64,000 bases of DNA from Methylosinus sp. H3A (GCF_015709455.1 NZ_JADNQW010000008.1:1-64000); one strand, 5' to 3'. Counted from the first letter of the stretch, positions 36,584 to 44,756 are shown. The notes: generated by a model from the letters alone, not told the origin. A program made the numbers and translations.

Positions 36584-37531
36584 TTATCCCGTGAGCACGA
36601 CAATATAGCCGAGATCGAGAGCCCGGAGGCCGAGGGCCTTCTCGATCGCGGAAATCGCGGCCATCGGCTCTGCCGCATCGAACACGCCGCTCACACGCCT
36701 CTCGCGGATCGACGGATCGAGAATCAAAATGTATCCGCGCAAATAATGTCCGAGGACGGAGACAACCTCCGTGAGCGGCCTGTCGTCGAAAATCAGCTTT
36801 CCGCGCCGCCATGCGGTCACATGGTCGACCTGCACCCGATATGGAGCAACCGCGGCGGCGCCCGGCCCAAAAGCGCTCTGTTCGCCTTCATCGACAATGA
36901 TCGCCGGGCCGCCCGCCATGACGCGCACGCGATGCTGCGCGACTGTGACCTCGGTTCGTTCCCCTGTGGTCGAAATGTCGAAACTGGTGCCGAGAGCCGT
37001 CACCGAGCCGCGGGCGATCAGAACGGAGAAGGGCCTGTCGGCGTCCGGCGCGACGTCGAACCAAGCCTCCCCCCTCAGGAGCGTCACGTTTCTCTTGCCT
37101 TCGTCGAAATCCAGCGAGATGGCCGAGCGAGGGCCGAGTTCGATCCGAGAGCCATCCGCGAGCCGAACCATCCGCGTCTCCGCGACGCCGGTGCGGGCCT
37201 GCGCCCATAGCATGATCCAGGCGTCGTCGAAGAAGACATAGGACAACAGGGCGAAAGCGAGCCCCGCGAGGCCGGCGGCGACGCGAGCGTGCGGCATCCG
37301 GCGCGGCGGGGGCACCTCGAACTCGTCGATGAGTGGCCGCAGGCCTTCGAGATCGCCCCAGATACGGCAAACCTTTTCGAATGCTTCGCGGTTCGACGGG
37401 TCACGTGTCAGCCAAAGGACGAACGCCTCGCGCTCCTGCGGCGTCGGGGCTCGGCAGTCGAGGCGCGTCCACCATTCGATGGCCGCTCTCCGACGGCTCG
37501 CCCGATCAAAGGGAGCGTCATCCTCCTCCAT
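36584..37531 (-). CDS. mbnR: FecR-family anti-sigma factor, MbnR
   Basis: About 315 residues. The cytoplasmic N-terminal part has the FecR/PupR pattern (AIEWWTRLDCRAPTPQEREAF, then WLTRDPSNREAFEKV), followed by one membrane helix (VAAGLAGLAFALLSYVFF), a FecR domain (RMVRLADGSRIELGPRSAI, LLRGEAWFDVA, TALGTSFDI) and a C-terminal STN-interacting region (DDRPLTEVVSVLGHYLRG). It should hold the MbnI sigma factor and release it when MbnT signals substrate binding. ATG 37531 is given; a TTG four codons upstream (37543) has the better AGAGG site and may be the true start. It lies 107 bases after the sigma gene. Confidence 0.88.
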   Translation of the reverse strand: MEEDDAPFDRASRRRAAIEWWTRLDCRAPTPQEREAFVLWLTRDPSNREAFEKVCRIWGDLEGLRPLIDEFEVPPPRRMPHARVAAGLAGLAFALLSYVFFDDAWIMLWAQARTGVAETRMVRLADGSRIELGPRSAISLDFDEGKRNVTLLRGEAWFDVAPDADRPFSVLIARGSVTALGTSFDISTTGERTEVTVAQHRVRVMAGGPAIIVDEGEQSAFGPGAAAVAPYRVQVDHVTAWRRGKLIFDDRPLTEVVSVLGHYLRGYILILDPSIRERRVSGVFDAAEPMAAISAIEKALGLRALDLGYIVVLTG

Positions 37532-37638
37532 ACGTCGCGCCAATCTACCTCTTATCGGGCGTCACCGCCGCCACTGATCCCTTACTGTAAGAGGACGTAT
37601 GTCGGCAGTGGTAAAGGAGCTCGTCTCGAGGAAAAATT

Positions 37639-38138
37639 TTAGTCGAGCGCCGCATGGCACCGCTCTAGCGCCAATCGTAGATGTTTGAGGACCATGTTTC
37701 GGGAAATGCCCAACCTATGAGCGATCTCGTCCGGCGAGAGATCATGGAAGCGGCGTAAGATGAACACCTCCCGGCACTTGGGGGTAGGCTCGTCAACGAG
37801 GCGTAGAACAAGCGGACGCTTTCCTTCGCCTCACAAATCTGCGACGGATCAAGCCCAGCCTCGGCGATCTCGGTCGGAATATCGCCTGGCGCGACGTGCT
37901 TGGCTATGCTCTTGCGGTGACGGGAGAAGTCGCGTGCGAGATTGATCGCCGTCGTTCGCAGATAGGCGTCCTCGTCGACGATCGGCCCGATCTCCCGACG
38001 CCGCAGGAGTCGCACAAAGGTCTCTTGTAGAAGATCGAAAGCATCTTCATGGCCCACGCGCCGCGTCAGACAGCCGAGAAGATCGCGCTTGTTGCGCTCG
38101 AAGAGTTTGCCGATCAAACGGCCTTTGGTCTTGGACAT
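37639..38138 (-). CDS. mbnI: ECF sigma factor MbnI, one apparent frameshift
   Basis: FecI-type ECF sigma factor, about 166 residues. Region 2 is visible in the first frame (DLLGCLTRRVGHEDAFDLLQ, AYLRTTAINLARDFSRHRKS). After FYASLTSLPP the frame breaks at the CCCCC run near 37780-37786; one additional C gives KCREVFILRRFHDLSPDEIA and HRLGISRNMVLKHLRLALER, a normal region 4 with its HTH, ending at TAA 37639-37641. The break is therefore likely a consensus error. It is the first gene of the mbnI-mbnR-mbnT signalling set and should drive the methanobactin genes in response to the copper complex. Confidence 0.85.
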
Positions 38139-38249
38139 GGGCGGGCTTCCGCTGGAGCCTCGAATTCGCGATGACAGCGAAGCGAAAGGCCGCCCCGAGC
38201 GGTTCCCGCCTCGAACGATCTCCCCGCTCTAGATCAGGGAGACGCGCGT

Positions 38250-38972
38250 TCAGGACAGAGACGGCGGAGCGCGAGCGAGGTGAGAGTTTGCCCAAGGTTC
38301 GAGGCTGCGGTCGAAGTCGTCGACCGAGGCAAGGGGGACGCCGGTCGAGGTTGGACGGGCGAAAAAATCGCAAACAACTGCGAGGAGCGAAAGCAGAGTG
38401 GGCGGATCGTCTCGTCCACCGGCCCCACAGAGAAGGCAGCATTGATCGGTCGTGTGGCGTTCATCAATAGGGACGCCTCGATCCGACTCTGGGTCGATTC
38501 GGCAAATCTCATAATTTGCAGCCGCGAATGAGGCGGAGGCATGAAATCGAAACGCCGCAGCACTACGTGCGGAGGAAATAATACCCTGCAATGCGACCAA
38601 GCAAATCACAGCGCCGATAAGGGCGCTCGCTGCTAGTTTCCGCTGAAATCCCCAATCCGCCATAAGTGATTTGTAAGCTCGGTCTCCGTCGTCGGTCAAG
38701 GCGCTGGGACATCCGACGCTTTTCCAGGCGGCAGTGAGGGGCCGCGGTGGGAATGAGATGAGATCCTCGATCTGCACGAATTCGCCCGCGCGCCACAAGG
38801 CGGCGCAGGCGTCGTGGAAATGCGCGCGAAGAACGAAGGCTTCGGCGACGGGACTGGAGCGAAGCCGCTCGTCGAGACGCGCGAGAGCGTCCGACGCGCT
38901 CTCGAAAGGCGCTTGCAGGCGCTCGAATGAGACCGAGCCGGGACGATCTAATCCCATTTTAATTCCATGCAT
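38250..38972 (-). CDS. DUF1612-like / DUF2946-like fusion protein
   Basis: A 240-residue protein of two unlike parts. Residues about 15-95 (ALARLDERLRSSPVAEAFVL, HFHDACAALWRAGEFVQIED, LISF) resemble the N-terminus of DUF1612/RHH-type rhizobial proteins. From about residue 110 there is a hydrophobic helix (LAASALIGAVICLVALQGII) and a Cys motif (ICRIDPE ... QCCLLCGAGG) like DUF2946 proteins and like the protein at 23063-23497. The fusion may be natural or may reflect a recombined gene end. It lies 111 bases upstream of mbnI on the same strand, so it may lead the regulatory operon. Function unknown; metal binding is a guess. Confidence 0.55.
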   Translation of the reverse strand: MHGIKMGLDRPGSVSFERLQAPFESASDALARLDERLRSSPVAEAFVLRAHFHDACAALWRAGEFVQIEDLISFPPRPLTAAWKSVGCPSALTDDGDRAYKSLMADWGFQRKLAASALIGAVICLVALQGIISSARSAAAFRFHASASFAAANYEICRIDPESDRGVPIDERHTTDQCCLLCGAGGRDDPPTLLSLLAVVCDFFARPTSTGVPLASVDDFDRSLEPWANSHLARAPPSLS

Positions 38973-38987
38973 ATCAATATCATTATC
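38970..38987 (-). promoter_or_regulatory. Fur-like tandem hexamer array
   Basis: On the minus strand these bases read TGATAATGATATTGATAT, three head-to-tail TGATA(A/T) hexamers, the pattern that Fur-family repressors recognise. It ends within the start codon region of the DUF1612/DUF2946 gene that precedes mbnI. Binding would block transcription or translation initiation there. Alphaproteobacterial Fur homologues vary in function, so iron or manganese control is inference. Confidence 0.4.
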
Positions 38988-39297
38988 AACTTAGTTATAA
39001 TTTAGCTTGAGTGATAGAAGATGCTTTTTTATCTTTCGCCGACAGGATCGAAATGCGTCGCCACGGCTGGCCGAGAGCAAGCCTCGGGACGGCTCCGAAG
39101 GCGCGTTTTCGGCCCGCAAATCGACGAAAATGGGCTGTTTTTCGGGCCTTTCTCCTGCTCACCACTATGTCGCGGCGGGGAACTTCGGCCATCGGATGCG
39201 TTTTTAAACGACCGTTTATTGATATTAATCTAAATCGCAATTTCGATTTTAAGCAGCCCATTGATAACATCACAGGCGATATGATACGCTTACGGCA
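38988..39297. other. Divergent intergenic region
   Basis: About 310 bases between the minus-strand DUF1612/DUF2946 gene and the plus-strand PIN toxin gene. The ends are AT-rich (38988-39005; 39204-39300), as expected for two divergent promoters. TTGATAACATCACAGG at 39262-39277 may contain a -35 element for the toxin gene. Short frames in the middle look like chance. Confidence 0.35.
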
Positions 39298-39720
39298 ATG
39301 AGATTGGTTCTGGATACGAACTCCCTGATCGCAGCGCTCCGAAGCCCAGGCGGAGCCTCCGCCGAGCTTCTCAAGCTTGTGCGTCGAGGGCAGGCCCAGC
39401 TTTTGGCCAGCGCCGCCCTCGCAATCGAATATGAGGCCGTGTGTCTGCGCGACGAACACCGAAAAGCGGCCGGCCTGTCGACGAAAGAGGTCGGTCAGTT
39501 TCTCGACGCGATCATCGATCTGATCGAACCGATCGAAATCTGGTTCCTTTGGCGGCCGCAATTGCGCGATCCGGGCGACGAGTTCGTGCTCGAGGCGGCT
39601 GTGAATGGGCGGGCCTCGACGATCGTCACGTTCAATTCGCGTGACTTCGGACTTGTGCGAGAGCGCTTTGGGATCGAGGTTCTCACGCCGAGAGATACGC
39701 TGATAAGGATAGTGCAATGA
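39298..39720 (+). CDS. PIN-family toxin (toxin-antitoxin)
   Basis: A 140-residue PIN-domain ribonuclease of the putative toxin PIN family. Acidic metal-binding residues are in MRLVLDTNSLI (Asp5), IEYEAV (Glu), and DPGDEFVLEAA (Asp), with the terminal TFNSRDFG. Predicted to cut RNA when free of its antitoxin. Its stop overlaps the start of the next gene as ATGA. Located beside a recombinase and the replication genes, it probably contributes to plasmid maintenance. Confidence 0.88.
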   Translation: MRLVLDTNSLIAALRSPGGASAELLKLVRRGQAQLLASAALAIEYEAVCLRDEHRKAAGLSTKEVGQFLDAIIDLIEPIEIWFLWRPQLRDPGDEFVLEAAVNGRASTIVTFNSRDFGLVRERFGIEVLTPRDTLIRIVQ

Positions 39721-39992
39721 AAACCAAAACAGCCGCTTACGCGCTTCGGCTCCCCGCTTCGATGAAGGCGGAAGCCGAAAAGATTGCCGCCGAGGATGGC
39801 ACGAGCCTCAACCAGTTCGTCGCTTCGGCGGTGGCTGAAAAGGTCTCGGCGTTGCGCACGGCTCGCTATTTCGCGGAAAAGAAAGGCCGGACCGATTGGA
39901 GCGCCTTCGACCAGATCATGCGCCGCGAGGGTGGCGAGCCGCCGGTCGCGGACGACGAAATTCCTGAAGCCTATCGAACGGCTCGCAAATAG
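39717..39992 (+). CDS. RHH/HicB-like antitoxin
   Basis: A 91-residue DNA-binding antitoxin. N-terminal ribbon-helix-helix pattern (AYALRLPASMKAEAEKIAAE then GTSLNQFVASAVAEKV) for operator binding, and a C-terminal tail (RTDWSAFDQIMRREGGEPP) that would block the PIN toxin. Translationally coupled to the toxin. The toxin-first order is common for this PIN family. Confidence 0.85.
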   Translation: MKTKTAAYALRLPASMKAEAEKIAAEDGTSLNQFVASAVAEKVSALRTARYFAEKKGRTDWSAFDQIMRREGGEPPVADDEIPEAYRTARK

Positions 39993-40020
39993 TCCGTCGC
40001 AGATTAGGAGATTAGGGCCA

Positions 40021-40935
40021 ATGCCCCTGATCGGCTACGCCCGCGTCTCGACCGAGGATCAGGTCACGGACGCCCAGACCGATGTGCTGAAGGCGGCCGG
40101 CTGCGTCGAGATTTTTCGCGAGCACATGTCGGGGGCGAAAGCCTCCCGGCCGGAACTGGCCAAGGCGCTGGCGCGGGTGCGCCGCGGCGACGTGCTGGTC
40201 GTCGCGCGGCTCGACCGTTTGGCCCGTTCGCTGTCGCATCTCCTTTCGGTGATCGCCGAGCTCGACGCCAAAGGCGCGCATTTCAAATCGCTCGCCGATC
40301 CGATCGACACGACGACGCCGCAAGGCCGTTTCGCCTTGCAGGTTCTGGGCGCCGTGGCGGAATTGGAGCGCGCCCTGATCCAGGAGCGCACCAAAGACGG
40401 CTTGCGCGCCGCCAAAAAGCGCGGCCGCATCGGCGGCAATCCAAAACTGCGCGCCGGCGACCGCGACGCCATCCAGCGTATCGTCGACATCAAGGCGGCA
40501 AACTATTTCGAGCGCGTCAATCGAACGGCCGAACATTGGCTGCCGATCGTCCGGCAAATGCGCCCGGATCACCGCTGGCAGGATGTCGTGCGCGTGCTCA
40601 ACGCCAAGCGCGATAGCGTCAGCGGCGTTCCCCTGCCCCAATGGACCGTCGAGCGTCTGAAGCGCGCAGTCAAATGCTTCGTCGCCGAGGGTTTGATCGA
40701 GCCGAGACTCCTCCTTCAAGCCGCCAGCCGAAAAGTCAGCAGCGAACGCCTTGTCACGCTGGTCGCCGGGATCAAACGGGCCAATCCCGATCTGACGCTC
40801 GCGCAAATCGGCGCGCAGCTCGAGGCCATGTATGAGCGCACGCCGCGCGGCGGAACCCGCTGGGCGCCCTCCTCCGTCAAAAGTCTGCTCGACCGCGCGG
40901 AAAAGCTCCGGTTGCTCAGCGTCGAAACACTGTGA
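40021..40935 (+). CDS. Serine recombinase (resolvase/invertase family)
   Basis: A 304-residue site-specific recombinase. Catalytic domain 1-140 with the active serine in GYARVSTEDQ, then VVARLDRLARSLSHLL and GRFALQVLGAVAELERALI. A longer C-terminal part carries a resolvase HTH-like stretch and additional helices (NPDLTLAQIGAQLEAMYERT). AGGAG precedes the ATG; the frame is open upstream through the antitoxin gene but that is a shadow. Likely role is multimer resolution of the plasmid or movement of a past transposon. It converges with repC, with 41 bases between. Confidence 0.9.
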   Translation: MPLIGYARVSTEDQVTDAQTDVLKAAGCVEIFREHMSGAKASRPELAKALARVRRGDVLVVARLDRLARSLSHLLSVIAELDAKGAHFKSLADPIDTTTPQGRFALQVLGAVAELERALIQERTKDGLRAAKKRGRIGGNPKLRAGDRDAIQRIVDIKAANYFERVNRTAEHWLPIVRQMRPDHRWQDVVRVLNAKRDSVSGVPLPQWTVERLKRAVKCFVAEGLIEPRLLLQAASRKVSSERLVTLVAGIKRANPDLTLAQIGAQLEAMYERTPRGGTRWAPSSVKSLLDRAEKLRLLSVETL

Positions 40936-40976
40936 CCGAGCGGATTACCGAGGCGCGTCCGAAAACACACCTCGCG

Positions 40977-42311
40977 TCACCCCGTCCTCTTGCGCTCTCG
41001 CGCCGCCTTCCCAGCCTTGCCGCGCAACAGGGCCATCAGCACGGGCCCGAGCGAGAACTCCCCTGCCCTCGCCTTTTCGGTCAGAACGCGAAGATAACCG
41101 CCGGCGCTTTTGATTTCCTCGCCGCGTTGCAGGATCGCGGCGATGACAATCGAGGCGTCATGCTCGCCCAAGACGTCCAAGGCTTGCGACCAGGCGTCCG
41201 GCGAAACGCCGAGCGCCGAGCGCACTGTCGCCGCCGCCGCAGCCAAGTCTCGCCACGACGAAACCTCGCCGCTCGGGCCGTAATCGACGATGTCCGGACA
41301 CGCCTCCAACACCATACCCAGCGGATAGGCTCGAAGCGCGGGCTTGGGATGGGTAACCCGAGAGCGATCCGAAGATGCTTCCGGCTCTCGCTCGATCGGC
41401 CACCTGGCCTGTTCGAGATTTGGCTCGGACGGATCGGCCCTGCCTTTTTGAAGGCTAGATTCAAGATCAGAAGAGTTTGTGGTTTGATTCTGTATGTGGC
41501 GCTCAGTTTGAGACTCATTGCCGCTCATATTTCGAGCTTTTATGTGCGTTTCCAGCAGCTTGTGGATTTCAGCCGCAAGCGCGGCAAGTTCGTCGGCCAA
41601 AGCCTCCAAATCGACGCGGGAAAGCCCACGTCCATAGCTCCCCGAAAGCGTCGCATAGCGCTGATGCGCGCCCTCCCAGTCGCCCGAAACGCCCTCCTCC
41701 AATCCGGTCTCGATCATTTTGACGATGTCTCGCCGGGTGATGGTGATCTTTTCTCGCAGCAGCGTGATCGCGCGGTTCTCGGCCCGCACCTCCTCGGCGA
41801 GGTTCTCGATTTCGCTCGAACGCGCCACGAGCGGCGCGAGGTCGAAGCCGAAAGCATCCTCTATGGCTCCGCCCTGCCCTTTTCTGGCGAAGCGTTTGCC
41901 GTTCGGAGAATCGCGGCGGATGATCAGTCCGGCGTCGACCAGGCAGGCGAGATGCCGCCGCAACGTCGCCGGCGCCATGCCATGAGCGCGGATCGAGAGT
42001 TCCTTGTTCGAGGGAAACACGACGATGCCGGCGCCGGCTCCGGCCCCCGGCTCGCACCGCGCGTCATTCCCTGGCAATGAGAGCGCTGTCTCCTGGTGGA
42101 AGCTCAGCAACGCGTGCAATACGGATAGCGCACGCTCGGTGACGCCGAGCGGCTCCTTGGCTTCGGTGAGCGCGCGAAATAGCCGCCATTTATGCACGAC
42201 GGTTTCGGATGCTCCCGGCTTGGCGGCGAAATTTTCGGTCGCGGTCTGGCTCGCCACCATGGCGAGCGATAGCGACCGCCGCCCGAAGGGCGTCGTTGGA
42301 CGTGTCTGCAT
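40977..42311 (-). CDS. repC: RepC plasmid replication initiator
   Basis: A 444-residue RepC, the initiator of alphaproteobacterial repABC replicons. It starts with the family opening MQTRPTTPFGRRSLSLAMVA and contains the winged-helix DNA-binding part (LSIRAHGMAPATLRRHLACL, VDAGLIIRRDSPNGKRFARK) and the C-terminal SWRDLAAAAATVRSALGVSP. In this family the origin usually lies inside the gene. AAAGGA precedes the ATG. Expression should be held down by the antisense RNA in the repB-repC gap. Confidence 0.95.
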   Translation of the reverse strand: MQTRPTTPFGRRSLSLAMVASQTATENFAAKPGASETVVHKWRLFRALTEAKEPLGVTERALSVLHALLSFHQETALSLPGNDARCEPGAGAGAGIVVFPSNKELSIRAHGMAPATLRRHLACLVDAGLIIRRDSPNGKRFARKGQGGAIEDAFGFDLAPLVARSSEIENLAEEVRAENRAITLLREKITITRRDIVKMIETGLEEGVSGDWEGAHQRYATLSGSYGRGLSRVDLEALADELAALAAEIHKLLETHIKARNMSGNESQTERHIQNQTTNSSDLESSLQKGRADPSEPNLEQARWPIEREPEASSDRSRVTHPKPALRAYPLGMVLEACPDIVDYGPSGEVSSWRDLAAAAATVRSALGVSPDAWSQALDVLGEHDASIVIAAILQRGEEIKSAGGYLRVLTEKARAGEFSLGPVLMALLRGKAGKAARERKRTG

Positions 42312-42366
42312 GTTCCTTTGCCTCGTTCAGGCAAAAGAAATCCGCTCACCAAAACGGCGCCGACTC

Positions 42367-42395
42367 TTGACAGCGATTCGCGGAAGTGGGATTCT
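42367..42395 (+). promoter_or_regulatory. Promoter of the repABC antisense RNA
   Basis: TTGACA at 42367-42372 and GATTCT at 42390-42395 with a 17-base spacer, on the strand opposite repABC and inside the repB-repC gap. The -35 is perfect and the -10 is fair. Predicted start about 42402. Confidence 0.65.
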
Positions 42396-42401
42396 CGGAG
42401 T

Positions 42402-42452
42402 GCTTAAATCAGAGAAGGGCTTCCGGGCGGCGACGTTCGGGGGCTTTTTTCT
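42402..42452 (+). ncRNA. Counter-transcribed RNA (incA/ctRNA) of the repABC replicon
   Basis: About 50 bases, from the promoter at 42367-42395 to a strong terminator hairpin. It is antisense to the repC leader. In known repABC plasmids such an RNA of about 55-60 bases lowers repC expression and sets copy number and incompatibility. Position, size, promoter and terminator all fit; the exact ends are inferred. Confidence 0.7.
42419..42450 (+). terminator. Intrinsic terminator of the ctRNA
   Basis: Stem of 11 pairs (with four G-U pairs) between GCTTCCGGGCG at 42419-42429 and CGTTCGGGGGC at 42434-42444, loop GCGA, followed by TTTTTTCTTTT. On the opposite strand the same bases would fold in the repC leader. 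Confidence 0.75.
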
Positions 42453-42461
42453 TTTGCGGGT

Positions 42462-43457
42462 TCAATCTCCTGATTCACTTATGATCTTCGTCTCCTTGAA
42501 CGCTCGATAGAGTGCGTCGAGATTAGACGAGATGTATCGGCCGAACTCACTCGCTTCTTTCGACTTGAGCGAGAGGTTGAAGCTGCTTCCGTTATTCCGG
42601 TAGCTTGCAGACACGGTCTTGCTCTCTGATTCCCAGCACGCCGGGTCGATCCTCCCCCGCGCGGACTTCCGTGGCTTGCGTCCGAGCGTCTGGAGCTGGG
42701 CGAGCAAAAAATTGAACCGCTCCATTACGTCTTTGGAACGGAATTCGTCGGACGCCACGACGATAATCGCAGCCTCCCCGGCCTTCGGCGACTTCACCTG
42801 CTTCTTGAGTTCTTCCCACCGGTCACGGCCAATGGTCTTGGCCGCGCCGATTGCTTCGATCACGGGCGCAGGAACCGTCTCCACCACAGAAAGCATCCTC
42901 GACAGCAAGCTGTCGTCGATCGTCAGCGCGGATTTGATAATTTCCTTCCGCTGCCCCATATCGAGGAGCTTCTTGGCGAACAGCGCCTTTTCGATGAAAG
43001 ACAAATTTGCTCGTGCAGTGTTCTCCTGACCTTGCGCGATAATATGCGCGATATCCTCTAGGTTCTTGATCACCGCGCGAACAGGAATACCCAGTTCTTT
43101 GGCGACGCGCGCGCGACGGTGGCCAAACACTATCATGAATCGACCCTTGCTCTGCGGATGAGGCCGCACAAGAATCGGCGTCGATTGCCCGTGCTCCCTG
43201 ATCGCCTCGCGCAGATCGGCGAAATCAGCATCGTCGTCTTCGATGCGATCCGCGACAAAAGAGCGATCTAGAACTGAGACATCGAGTTCGACGACTGTTT
43301 CCCCGGCCAGCATTTTCTTTGCGTTCTCGGCCATCTCATCGATCGAAAGCATCATCGAGCGAGACGCTCCGCGAAGCGCATAATCATGCCGCGCGGCAAC
43401 ATCGGCCTTCGGCGTCTCCGCCCCCGTGATAGTCGCCAAGAGGTTCTTACGGGCCAT
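42462..43457 (-). CDS. repB: RepB, ParB-like partition protein
   Basis: A 331-residue ParB-family centromere-binding protein. N-terminal family opening (MARKNLLATITG), ParB/sulfiredoxin-like region with HGQSTPILVRPHPQ and VFGHRRARVAKELG, and a central HTH region (LSFIEKALFAKKLLDMGQR, LTIDDSLLSRMLSVVE). It partners with RepA to segregate the replicon. AGGAG precedes the ATG. It follows repA by 78 bases, and the gap contains one copy of a parS-like repeat. Confidence 0.95.
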   Translation of the reverse strand: MARKNLLATITGAETPKADVAARHDYALRGASRSMMLSIDEMAENAKKMLAGETVVELDVSVLDRSFVADRIEDDDADFADLREAIREHGQSTPILVRPHPQSKGRFMIVFGHRRARVAKELGIPVRAVIKNLEDIAHIIAQGQENTARANLSFIEKALFAKKLLDMGQRKEIIKSALTIDDSLLSRMLSVVETVPAPVIEAIGAAKTIGRDRWEELKKQVKSPKAGEAAIIVVASDEFRSKDVMERFNFLLAQLQTLGRKPRKSARGRIDPACWESESKTVSASYRNNGSSFNLSLKSKEASEFGRYISSNLDALYRAFKETKIISESGD

Positions 43458-43510
43458 ATCAGGCTCCTCTCCCTTGCGCTAATCTCTTGAGGAATTTAGC
43501 GGTTCGGCAA

Positions 43511-43530
43511 TTCTGCACGGCTGTCAAAAG
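43511..43530 (-). repeat. parS-like repeat, copy 1 (repA-repB gap)
   Basis: The plus strand reads TTCTGCACGGCTGTCAAAAG. The 16-base core TGCACGGCTGTCAAAA occurs exactly again upstream of repA at 44936-44951. It is an imperfect palindrome around CGGCTG and agrees in part with the repABC parS consensus (C-N-GC-N-G centre with TT and AA outside). Likely a RepB or RepA binding site. Confidence 0.5.
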
Positions 43531-43535
43531 GAAGA

Positions 43536-44747
43536 TCATCTCCGCCCCCACGCTTGATGGATGAGCGCCGTGATCTCCTCATTGACTGCATTCAACGCCT
43601 CCAATGCGCGGTCATATGTTGCGCGCGTGAATTGGGCGCGCTCGACCTCGTACAACGTCTGATTGGTGATCCCCGCGTCCGAAATAGCGGTCGATTTCAC
43701 CATCGGGCTTTTGAGCATCTGCTTTGGAAACAGCGATTGCATGAAACCAACCATTTGCGCCTGCGGGCCATCGGTCGGCTCGTAGCGTGTGACAAGATAC
43801 CGAAACCATTTTAGGCGGACATCGGCTCCGGCTCCGCTGATCGACTGAAGGACGCCGCCCAGCATCAGCAAAAATTGGCTCATCGACATGACGTCCAGCA
43901 TCTGAGGATGGATGGTAATGAGAACGGCGGTGGAAGCTGCCAATGCGGTCAAGGTGAGATAGCCGAGCTGCGGGGGGCAATCGATCACCACGACGTCATA
44001 ATCGTGATCGACCTCCTTCAGTGCGTCGGTGATCCGGGTGAAGAACATCCGGCCCTCGGCCGAGGATTTGTCGGAAGCGGCGAGAGGCGTTTCATATTCG
44101 TATTCCTGCAGTTCCAAATTCGCAGGAACGATGTCGAGCCCGGGGAAATTGGTGCGCCGAACGACCTCGGAAATCGGCTTCTTCAAGCCATCGTAACGTA
44201 GGGCCTCATAGAGTGACGGATTCCGATCGAGCTCGGGCTGAATACCGTGAAGCGCGGAAAGGGAGGCCTGTGGATCGAGGTCAATTGCGAGCACGCGATG
44301 GCCGGTGAGAGCGAGGTGCTGGGCCAGATGAGCCGCCGTCGTGGTCTTTCCGCTGCCGCCTTTGAAATTGACGACGGCGATGACCTGGAGCTCTTCCCCC
44401 CCACGTCGATGCGGCACATATTTTTTGTAATCGGCTCGCCCGTGACGATCGAGATACTGCCGCAACTCTAACATTTGCTCAGCCGTGTAGCTCCTACGTC
44501 CGGACGCCGAGGTGGCGGGAGTAGGACCCTTACCTTCGAGATGGAGCTTCTTAATGTTAGATGACGTCACGCCCAGAAAATATGCGGCCTCCGCCAAGGA
44601 AAAGGAGCGAAGGCTCTTAACGGCGTCGGGCGGATAATGCTCTAGCCGGAGCATGTTCAGCTTATCCGAGATCAATTCTCCCTGTTGAAGAATAGTCTCG
44701 TAGAAGCTGAAACCGCCCGTCTCGTCGATAGCTGTCGTCACATTCAT
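43536..44747 (-). CDS. repA: RepA, ParA-type partition ATPase
   Basis: About 403 residues. N-terminal HTH-like domain (FSLAEAAYFLGVTSSNIKKL) for autoregulation, then the ParA ATPase with deviant Walker A VNFKGGSGKTTTAAHLAQHL, DLDPQASLSALHG and Walker B VVVIDCPPQLG. First gene of repABC; with RepB it segregates the replicon and represses the operon. I give ATG 44747; a TTG three codons upstream (44756) is equally open, and neither has a strong ribosome site. Confidence 0.95.
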   Translation of the reverse strand: MNVTTAIDETGGFSFYETILQQGELISDKLNMLRLEHYPPDAVKSLRSFSLAEAAYFLGVTSSNIKKLHLEGKGPTPATSASGRRSYTAEQMLELRQYLDRHGRADYKKYVPHRRGGEELQVIAVVNFKGGSGKTTTAAHLAQHLALTGHRVLAIDLDPQASLSALHGIQPELDRNPSLYEALRYDGLKKPISEVVRRTNFPGLDIVPANLELQEYEYETPLAASDKSSAEGRMFFTRITDALKEVDHDYDVVVIDCPPQLGYLTLTALAASTAVLITIHPQMLDVMSMSQFLLMLGGVLQSISGAGADVRLKWFRYLVTRYEPTDGPQAQMVGFMQSLFPKQMLKSPMVKSTAISDAGITNQTLYEVERAQFTRATYDRALEALNAVNEEITALIHQAWGRR

Positions 44748-44756
44748 CGGCGTCAA

